Shown here piece by piece: positions 56,204-64,000 of a stretch of DNA of 64,000 nucleotides. Location: the NCBI GenBank assembly GCA_963978895.1, contig OZ022242.1:9716206-9780205 (forward strand), written 5' to 3'. The notes under the pieces are model-generated. The model saw only the letters and a program-made list of their open reading frames with translations. It was not told the origin of the DNA and searched no databases. This DNA is from Erpobdella octoculata (taxonomy: Eukaryota > Annelida > Clitellata > Hirudinida > Erpobdellidae). A program made the translations under genes and the position numbers. Each line of letters starts with the position of its first letter. Position 1 is the stretch's first letter.

Positions 56204-57621
56204 TTGGTCTGTAGTTTTGAACGTTGTCGACATTCAGTCCAGACTTCTTGATATTGGGAGATAAGATAGCAAACTTTTGGACCGTCTTTAAGAGACTTGT
56301 TACACATTGTAGAGATGAATGGGAGAAACTCAGGCAGAACTTCCTTGAGAATGTTTGTCGGTATCGGATCAAGCGAGCATTATTTTGATTTTGCTGATGA
56401 TATGAACCAGCGAACTTTGTCTACCGTCAGTTCCTGGAAAACACTGTAGAAGACGTTTCGTTGTTGGTGGTACCTCACCAGTAGATTGACAAATAGTTCG
56501 AATCTTCTCAACGAAGTAATCCAGCAGATTCTGGGCGGTCAGACCGCCGATACATAACACTGTTGCTCGATCTAGCCCCATGACGGAAGAGAAAAAACGC
56601 CATAGCTTACGCGGTTGTCCCGAGTGTTTTGAAATACGGGCCAGCCAGTAGCTATTTTTTATTTAAACGGTTGGCTTTGTGATGGATCTTGGTAGATCCA
56701 TAGCATCCAATCCGAAGCAAGACCAGTACGACGGTAACAACGCTCAAGCCGACGGGACTCCCTGCGGAATAGTCGGGATTCGTCGTCAAACCACACGGAA
56801 ATCTGCTCTTTCCTTTCCACTTTCATTCAAATTGGAGCGTATTTATCGGCGAGTGAACGTAAAACATTTTCATAGATTTTAAACAGTGACTGGGTGGTAG
56901 CTGTGCAAGGAATATTGGCACAGAGTTCAGAATCTTTGATGGGTTGTCTAAAAAGATTCCGATCGGCTTGTTCCACCCACAGATAGCCCTGCGTTCAACG
57001 ATCAGGGTCCGAGGAGTATATGGTAGATTCCATTTTATGAGACCGTGATCGGAGATGGCTCCTGGAAAGCTGACACACAGGTCGGATATTGCTTCAGACG
57101 AACGAGTGATGACTTGACCAAGCGTTCCGCCACAAATCTGCGTCTCGATCTGTTGCTCGATCTAGCCCCAGTGACTCTCTGGATTCAGTCAAAACTGGCC
57201 AGTAAATCGCAAAATCTAAAAACAGTGCTGCTGCTTCTATCTGCAGTGTTTATGTTTAGATCTCCAGCAATAAGCAATGGACACTTGTACACAGCCATGG
57301 CCTGCATATATGAAGGTAATTCGTTGAAGAATTGATTGGTGACCGTTTCTAATCCGGGTCTGTAGAGTAGTAGGATGGCAACAGGGGAAGGGCGGATGGA
57401 TATCGTGAATGCCATTGATTCGAACGAGGATGACAATGCTGACGGTCGGATGGGTCGTTATTTGAAATTTGATGACACGATGGCAGCTACACCTCGGTGG
57501 TTTTGTTTGAAACCGTTAGACTTCCGAGCAACTTCATGGAGGGCGTAACCGGGTGGAACACATCTTCTCAGGGCTGCATCATTTCTGGTTGAGTGCCATG
57601 TTTCGAAGAATCGATATCAGC

Positions 57622-58035
57622 AACAATGTTTGAACATTGATGCCGACTATCAATCTCACAATCGCCCTCAAGAAAAAACAATTTCTGAATTGCAGAAAAA
57701 ACAGTGTTTTGAATTTGATAAGAACCCAATAGATTTGTGATATCAATACTGCAATGATTATAAAAACTAAGAATTTCATTGCACAAATCCATTGTCATGT
57801 AAGTTTGGGATTGTGGAAAAGGGTTAGTAAAAATAAGTGGAAGTTTGAGGTATGCTGGAGGATTGAATTTATCAAATTCCATACAGAACAGCCTAATTTC
57901 ATTAAGACCGTTTTGTACATCCTTAAAAATTCGATCCGTCTTCTGAAAAATGTTTCTACAATTTGTGGCAAAAACTTTGATTTTTTCAACCACAGATGAA
58001 CATTCATTATAATCGGTTTCGAGACTATTGAGCAT
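57622..58035 (-). CDS. Unrecognised minus-strand frame beside the LINE
   Basis: About 138 codons with a protein-like composition (CRNIFQKTDRIFKDVQNGLN, MTMDLCNEILSFYNHCSIDI), on the same strand as the LINE and running into its endonuclease start in a different frame. It might be a remnant of LINE ORF1 or of an element inserted there. I cannot name it. Confidence 0.3.
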
Positions 58036-58162
58036 GTCTGTCGACCAATCAGAAAAGGCAGGGGAAAGAGGTGGTCTAGCAAAAATGTACTCCCTAGTTT
58101 TTTTGCTAGAGGAGCAATCTCTTGTGAGGTGTCAGAAAACCTCCTTTTGGAATTTTGTTTCC

Positions 58163-58738
58163 TAGGAAGCGTTTTTATATGGCGAGCCGAAATCTGTTCA
58201 TTCTCAAGTTACTTCAATTTATAAAGACGCTGCCCACTCGACATCTACTCGTCATTACGAGTCTCATAATCTAGTGTTGGGAAATGTCGAGGGGGTAAAA
58301 AGTTCAAATGCGATGGCTGCAGAGAAACGTATTTGTCGGCAACCACAAAAACCCATTCCTGACTACGAAAACAAACAGAGAATTAATCGGGCAAATTATA
58401 CGAAAAAGTCTGCCAACTCGGATTTGTATCAAAGCAAGAAAAAGAACACGTGTGATACTTCAAAGCTGGGAAATAAAGTTGAGGCAAAAGTATAAGCTTT
58501 GAATCCGCCAAAGCTAAGTCTCCTGTCAAAAAACAAATTGGGAGAAAAAATTGAAAAAAATAGTTTGAGATCATCAATTTTTGGAGATGCTCGCCCAGTC
58601 GACACATCTCACAGAGATCAAGAAATTGAAAGAAGACTTAAAGAAAATTCAAGCGATCAAGGAAGTGCTTGTAAACCGAAATTTATGAGCAGTCTTAAAA
58701 ACACTAAGTGTTTTCTTTCGAAAAGGGGGGATATGTAA
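58163..58738 (+). pseudogene. Retroelement polyprotein C-terminal tail
   Basis: A single frame with one internal stop (58493-58495) gives a basic, Ser/Lys/Asn-rich tail ending FLSKRGDM. The last codons are encoded by the polypurine tract AAAAGGGGGGA. The TAA stop is formed by the first bases of the LTR (TGTAAG). This identifies the tail as the end of an LTR-element pol; no catalytic domain remains. Confidence 0.6.
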
Positions 58739-58925
58739 GATGAAGATGGCTCATCTTACGTATTTTTGTGTAAATAGCTTATTTTATAATCTCTTATTAT
58801 GTTAATTTGTGTATATGTATATGTATATATACGTTTGTTTATATATATGTATATATATATATATCTGTATTTTGTATATATATGTATATATCTATGTGTT
58901 TGTATATATACATATATCTGTTGTT

Positions 58926-58958
<33 letters not shown>

Positions 58959-59061
58959 CTGTGTTTTGTATATATACGTATATATATATATATGTGTGTT
59001 TGTATATAGACATATATATCTGTATTTTATATATATGTTCGTTTATATATATATATATACT

Positions 59062-60605
59062 AGCAGTGCCCTTAGCGGCTTCGCTCGCATGAAATTAGAG
59101 AGTTTGAACCGTGCATCCATAGTAGAGATCATTTTTTTAGGTCTCGGCTCGGCCCGTCGACAAATTAGCCCAGCCTGTTTTAAAAACCCAAACTCCTGGC
59201 CCGGCACAGTCCGTCTGAATTAGGCCCGGCCCATTTTTACAGGCCTAGAAGTCCTATATACTTGATGAAAAACTTCGGCCCGTCCCACCTTGACCTCAGG
59301 TTTGGCCCGGCCAAACTGAAGACCCTAAAATCACTAAAATATCTATATACTTGGTGAAAAACCTTGGCCCGTCCCACTTTGATTTAAGGTTTGGCCTGGC
59401 CCGTGTGAAGACTCTAAAATAACGGCTTGGCCCGACCGATGATAAACTGGACTTAGCTACTTTTAACCGGCACAAAACTTCAAAATACTAATTTTTACAT
59501 TTGTAGCACTTACAGTTTTTGAGTAGCAGTTATTTTGAAATCAAATAACTTTTATTTCCACCCCACATTTGGGGTCCTGGAAACCAAATTTTCAAAAAAT
59601 GCAAAATTTCGTATTTCATTATTTTTGGAGTAGAAACTAAATACTAATTTTTACTTCCGTAGCATTAACAGTTTTTGAGTAGCAGCTACTTTAAAAACCA
59701 AATAACCCAAAAAAAGATGAAACACGTATATCTTTTTTTTTGAGTAGATACTAAGTATTAATTTTTACATCTGTGGCAATTGCAGTTGTTGAGTAGCAGT
59801 TACTTTAAAAACCAAATAACCCTATTTTCCACCCCACATTTGAAGTCATGGAAACCAAATTTTCAAAAAAATTTTGAAACCCGTATATCATTATTTTTAG
59901 AGTAGAAACTAAATACTAATTTTTACTTTTGTACCATTAACAGTTTTTGAGTAGAAGCTACTTTAAAAACCAAATAACCCAATTTTCCAACCCACATTTG
60001 AGGTCCGGAAAACCAAATTTTTAAAAAATGGTGAAACACGTATATCTTTATTTTTAGAAAAGAAACTAAATAATAATTTTTACATCTGTGGTATTTACTG
60101 TTTTTGAGTAGCAGTTACTATAAAAGACAATTAGCCCTATTTTCCACCCCACATTTGAAGTCCTGGAAACCAAATTTTCAAAAAATGCTAAAACACGTAT
60201 TTCATTATTTTTGGAGTAGAAACTAAATACTAATTTTTACTCCTGTAGCATTAACAGTTTTTGAGTAGAAGCTACTTTAAAAACCAAATAACCCAATTTT
60301 CCAACCCACATTTGAGGTCCGGGAAATCGAATTTTCAAAAAATGGTGAAACACGTATCTTTTTATTTTTCAAAAAGAATCTATATACTAAATTTCAAAAT
60401 CTCCTCATTTTTGGTTTTCGAGATATATATTGTTTTAGAAAAAAGTTTGTTTTCCAGGTTTTTCCCCTCAGGAGCAAAATTTTCAAAAATCCTTTCTTAG
60501 CGGATGTTTACGCTATAAAAGTAATATAAGTTCCAAATTTCACATTCCTAGGCTCGGCGTTGATTATCAGTCAGTCATATATGTTTTAGAGAATATACTT
60601 TGTAG
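59062..60605. mobile_element. Composite insertion with GGCCCG array and 158 bp satellite
   Basis: It begins CTAGCAGTGCCCTTAGCGG at a TA tract and ends near CTCGGCGTTGATTATCAGTC, then CATATAT. Inside are a TAGAGATCA hAT-like start with many GGCCCGG motifs (59117-59450) and about six units of a 158 bp repeat carrying CAGTTTTTGAGTAGCAG (59480-60370). No coding capacity. Confidence 0.65.
59480..60370. repeat. ~158 bp tandem array, about six units
   Basis: TTTTTGAGTAG recurs at about 59514, 59672, 59785, 59944, 60101 and 60260, with CCACCCCACATTTG and ACTAAATACTAATTTTTAC in each unit. Spacing is 157-159 bp except one shortened unit of 113 bp. Confidence 0.85.
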
Positions 60606-60840
60606 TTAAACAAATTGACAAACGTTATCTAATAGAATCAAAAGGGTTGTCAGAATCAAGAGAATTCTGAAACGTGAAATATAATTAGATTGAGTCAGTG
60701 CGAAAAAAGTACTAAGCCGGAATTATAATTCGAGAAATATTGTTCTATAAATAACTTCAAGCTTTAACGTTACGAATCGCTAGAAAGCATACTCGTCTAC
60801 GTTTACAGTGTAGCCACTCTTTAAAAAATAAATAAAAATA

Positions 60841-60968
<128 letters not shown>

Positions 60969-61044
60969 ATGTATGTGTTTGTTCCTACGTTATAAAAACC
61001 ACAATAGCAATATTATTACACGTCCCACAAATTGTAATAAATAC

Positions 61045-61123
61045 TTGGACTAGTGCTGCAGCATACATGGAACACACTCCACCTATTATAGCCCTTCCAG
61101 ATTTAACATCGAATTCTGTACCT
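61045..61123 (-). CDS. ADAM metalloprotease exon, N-terminal to the zinc site
   Basis: After an ATTCAG acceptor the 79 bp exon encodes [26 protein letters not shown] (two pieces), ending at a GTATTT donor in phase 0. The FD...G.A...GG.CS block is the standard reprolysin sequence some 25-30 residues before the zinc site. It joins in frame to [19 protein letters not shown] at 51287, giving an intron of about 9.76 kb filled with transposons. Confidence 0.85.
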
Positions 61124-61139
61124 CTGAATTTACAAAAAA

Positions 61140-61735
61140 AAATTAATAATCAAATTTGCAATAATAATTCAATTAATAAATAAATTTATCAAAAAAAAAA
61201 ACAATATAAAACCACATATTTGTATAAAAGGGACTATTCACACTGCCAACTTATTCAATATAACAATATAATCATTATAACGATTAAATATGATATTGTT
61301 GTAGAAGTTAACATTAGTTCTACTATTGTACTGTAAATCAATTTGGCATAGTTTACACTTAACATGACCAATATTTCAAAGTACAAAATATGTTTCTCTG
61401 AACATTTATCTAAATAGGATATGCATGAAATGATGTATGACGGGCATAGTACCAGTGAAATAAATACTTTATTGCTTAAAGGCTGAGCAAAAGTCATTCC
61501 TTTATGGTCAGGGTGACTTTGGCATTATCATTCAGCTTGTACAAAACAAATTTTTCAGCTCCAAGCAGTCCCAATAGAAGTATTTGTTTAAAACTATCTA
61601 CGTTTTGTTTTATGGCACTTTTGATCAAATTAATTTAACTTGTTATGGATATGCTTAGAGTGGACAAACAATCAAAGTAATATTTAACTGACATTTGTAG
61701 ATACAAACATATTTTTGAGTATATAGATGAGATTA
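61140..61735. other. No established gene; short orphan frame
   Basis: On the minus strand 61627-61497 reads SAIKQNVDSFKQILLLGLLG then AEKFVLYKLNDNAKVTLTIK to a stop, a protein-like stretch of about 42 codons without a clear acceptor. It is not a recognisable ADAM segment. The rest shows nothing. Confidence 0.25.
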
Positions 61736-61739
61736 TGTA

Positions 61740-62160
61740 TATCTGTATGTCTGTATGTATGCCCTTTATGCATTGCTACATCATTCATTAGATCGTAATG
61801 AAATTTTCACATAACCTTGAAAAAGGGGATTTAGAAAATGAGCGGAAACAGGAACGGAAAAGCAGCTGAAAGCGAAAAAGTGAGCGGAAAAGAGAAAGCA
61901 ACCGGGAACGGGAAAGCAAGCGAGACCGGGAAAGCGACCGGGAGAGGAAAAGCGTCCGAGAGCGGGAAAGCGTCCGGGAGCGGAAAAGCGTCCGGGAGCG
62001 GGAAAGTAACCGGGAGTGGGAAAGTGACCGGAAACGGGAAAGTGACCGGGAACGGGAAAGCAATCGGGAACGAAAAAGCAAGCAGAAACGGGAAAGGGAC
62101 CGGGAGCGGGAGCGGGAGAGCAAGCGGGGAAGGAAACGGGAGCGAGAGAGAAAAACGTGC
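61740..62160 (-). mobile_element. Minisatellite-cored repeat family, copy D
   Basis: On the plus strand: a GTATGTCTGTATG tail, GCCCTTTATGCATTGCTACA, TTCATTAGATCGTAATG, then about 300 bp of an 18 bp minisatellite (AAAGCGTCCGGGAGCGGG type, 61838-62150). Together with 17838-18035 this gives the opposite end to that seen in copies B and C. The purine strand could encode a (G-S-G-K-A-S)n peptide, but there is no other sign of coding. Confidence 0.8.
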
Positions 62161-62459
62161 ATCCATACTGGTTTTTTCAGGCTTAAAATCCCTATATATA
62201 TGGCAAAAAACCTCATCTCGACCCGGCTTGACTTTAGGTCTGATCCGGCCTTTTTGAAGACTCTAAAATTACGGCCTGGTCCGGTCCGTGCAATAATCTA
62301 ATCTATAGAGCCCTAGAAAATGTTTTAAGACCCGTCCGTCTTATTTTATAAGCAGAAAATTCCAGGCCTGGCTTGTTGTTCAGGTACAAAATGTCAGCCC
62401 CGAACCGGCTCGTTTTATAAACACAAAAGTCGATGCCTAACCCGGTCCGTGCTTAACTT

Positions 62460-63345
62460 CAAAAATCTTTCCAACAAAAAGTAAGAAGCCGTATAGCGAT
62501 GGTGAAATTCTAAGGAGCTGCTTTGGTAAAAGTTTTGAAACAGTTTCCCTATCACACCAAACAGTTGCAAGGAGAATTATTGACATGAACGAACACGTTT
62601 CAAGAAAACTGGCATCAATCTTAATCGCGGAGACAATAAAGGCACAGACAACTTGTGGCATTTCTTGACGAGTTAGATGCCGAATATCGAGATTTGCTAC
62701 TACACTACGGACATAGATCGCCTCAACAATCTTAATCAGCGATTGCAAAGAAAGCAGCAGAACATTGCAACAGTGTTGGGGCATGTTGACTGTTTTCGCA
62801 AGAAGCTTGATCTATTCCACACATGTGTGTAGAATAATGATGTATCCTTTTTTGAACTTACTGAAATGATTGATCACACAGATTTTTGTTTGTATGCTGA
62901 TATCATTGGTACGTTAATCGACAAACTCTCAACCAGATTTTCAGGTATTGAGAACCTTAGAGGCGACATTGCATTGTTCAGTAATCTAATGGGTGCATCT
63001 ATTGAGAATCAAAATCCGAGCTTTCAGCTTAAACTTTGTGAGCTGGAGACCGGTTCATTTCTATTGAGCAAAAAGTGTATGTATGAAAAATTTTGGAAAT
63101 TGGTCAGCCATGATCGTTTTCCAACTTTACGATCCTTTGCTTTGAAGCTGTGCTTAATGTTTAAAAGCACCTACATCTGTAAAACAGCGTTTTCCATCAT
63201 GAAACATGACAAGTCAAAAACTCGTAGCAGGATCCACGATGACACTCTCGTTTCTTGTATCCGACTTGGCACCATAAGCTTTGATGTTGAAATTGCCGGT
63301 ATTGTTAGAAAAAACCCTTTTCCCCATGTTTGTATTAAATTATAA
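62460..63345 (+). pseudogene. hAT transposase relic (GTF2IRD2/ZBED-like)
   Basis: Relic frames give VSLSHQTVARRIIDMNEHVS, then LNNLNQRLQRKQQNIATVLG and VDCFRKKLDLFHTCV, stop, NNDVSFFELTEM. A clean 159-codon stretch (62866-63345) follows with LCELETGSFLLSKKCMYEKF, the block FPTLRSFALKLCLMFKSTYIC, AFSIMKHDKSKTRSRIHDDT and LVSCIRLGTISFDVEI. This is the C-terminal RNase-H/dimerisation part of the lineage related to GTF2IRD2, ZBED and FAM200 host genes. Catalytic first aspartate and BED finger are absent or broken. Confidence 0.8.
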
Positions 63346-63579
63346 AAACATCATTCAATAGAATAGAATATATCATTAGATTGAAATTGAACAGAATCAA
63401 TCAAATGACTGTCACTAGTCTTAGTGTTAACTAAGACACTAAGTCAATAGAATAATTACTACTTAATTTCAACTGAAATACTATCACACTATGTTAAAAA
63501 AATATTATAGCAATAAAACAATTTATAGCAGTTACCACTAAAGTGTTTTTTTTATTTCTTGGTTAACACTTATAATTTT

Positions 63580-63691
<112 letters not shown>

Positions 63692-63847
63692 TATTTTATA
63701 ACAATTTTATATGGCATAGAGATATTATAATTATGCCATATTAAGTGCTAAAATTTGCTTGGCCCGCCAAGAGTCTAAACATATTTATATGGCCCACAAT
63801 AGCATGTAGGTTGGACAACTCTGCTATAGGTTAACCAGGTACTAATG

Positions 63848-64000
63848 TCTCACGATCTTTTCACACAAAAACAAAAACTCTACTGGAAGAGAAAGATTGA
63901 CGAAAGCCGAGGGAATCCTAAAGGACTTTGGCAGACACTATCTTCTTTGCCAAAAAATCTTACAGCCAACAATTTTATAAGAGCATTCATTGATAAAAAA
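63848..64000 (+). pseudogene. LINE linker region, cut by the window edge
   Basis: SHDLFTQKQKLYWKRKIDES, then NPKGLWQTLSSLPKNLTANN and FIRAFIDKK: the 'YW+.KI..S....K.LW....LL' block between endonuclease and reverse transcriptase of CR1/L2-like LINEs. Open to the end of the window. The hAT right end lies just before it. Confidence 0.65.

Larger units (their letters stand above)
54527..57620 (-). mobile_element. CR1/L2-like LINE relic in the ADAM intron
   Basis: On the minus strand: endonuclease (ETWHSTRNDAALRRCVPPGY at about 57605, HRGVAAI, AILLLYRPG, LLIAGDLNIN), a linker (KFAILSPNIKKSG, NVQNYRPTV) and reverse transcriptase 55322-54729. The latter has LIPTLQSGFRVNHSTETVL, LLDMSAAFDTVDHDILLDRL, VPQGSVLGPLL, CYTDN in place of YADD, and SNRLKLNSDKT. 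Two later insertions split it (55337-56043 and 56052-56203). Frameshifts are frequent in the endonuclease; the reverse transcriptase is open for 197 codons but its catalytic box is mutated. Confidence 0.85.
58734..60807 (+). mobile_element. 3' LTR of the TGTAAGATG gypsy family, expanded by an insertion
   Basis: It starts TGTAAGATGAAGATGG directly after the polypurine tract and ends TACGTTTACA. The sister LTR at 46656-47193 is 538 bp; here about 1.5 kb has been inserted at about 59061, next to a TA/TG microsatellite. The end portion (60625-60807) matches the sister copy and the fragment at 12705-12845. Confidence 0.75.

Noticed and set aside
61838..62257. 139-codon Gly/Ser/Lys frame (GSGKAS repeats)
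   Set aside because: It is the 18 bp minisatellite read in one frame; the repeat is equally open in other frames and has no splice or start context.

Overview
This is nuclear DNA from an invertebrate animal. It is AT-rich, very poor in genes and packed with mobile elements. The evidence is a spliced adamalysin (ADAM) metalloprotease gene with clean GT-AG introns, a fragment of a non-muscle myosin II heavy-chain rod, and the mix of transposons: Ty1/copia, Ty3/gypsy, Penelope-like, CR1/L2-like LINEs, many hAT families, pogo, SINEs and long (TA)n tracts. I cannot name the phylum from sequence alone. Nothing bacterial, organellar or CRISPR-like is present.

Layout. 1-1.6 kb is non-coding with one tandem duplication. 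1.6-11.8 kb is a nest: a decayed copia element (gag at 1.6 kb, last pol codons at 9.1 and 11.8 kb) holds a myosin rod fragment, a Penelope-like element (PLE) with a gypsy element inside it, and a hAT element with a second hAT inside it. The gypsy-PLE block has been inverted, leaving ~0.8 kb inverted duplications. 12-23 kb holds a LINE endonuclease relic, SINEs, MITEs, a decayed THAP-like duplication, TA tracts and long empty stretches. 23-35 kb holds two copies of a minisatellite-cored repeat and SINE family, LINE reverse transcriptase relics, a gypsy gag and three separate hAT transposase relics. 35.3-35.8 kb carries the 3' exons of a host gene for a repeat-bearing protein with a hydrophobic C-terminus (minus strand). 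36.2-40.9 kb carries two copies of a conserved uncharacterised Cys/His-rich protein, one between imperfect inverted repeats. 41.8-47.6 kb has gypsy relics, a fold-back-like element and an LTR. 49-61.1 kb is the ADAM gene (minus strand), whose ~9.8 kb intron is filled with gypsy, pogo, LINE, MITE and LTR insertions. 61.5-64 kb has the minisatellite family, a hAT element with a transposase relic, and a LINE fragment cut by the window edge.

The only loci that look like expressed host genes are the ADAM gene, the 35.3-35.8 kb gene and one orphan exon near 23.3 kb. Nearly everything else is transposon-derived and broken by stops or frameshifts. The exceptions with long open frames are the gypsy polyprotein at 5960-8593, which lacks reverse transcriptase, and the myosin fragment at 2328-2987. 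Boundaries marked by target-site duplications (TSDs) give the insertion order: copia first, then PLE and hAT-1 into it, then gypsy into PLE and hAT-2 into hAT-1, then the inversion.
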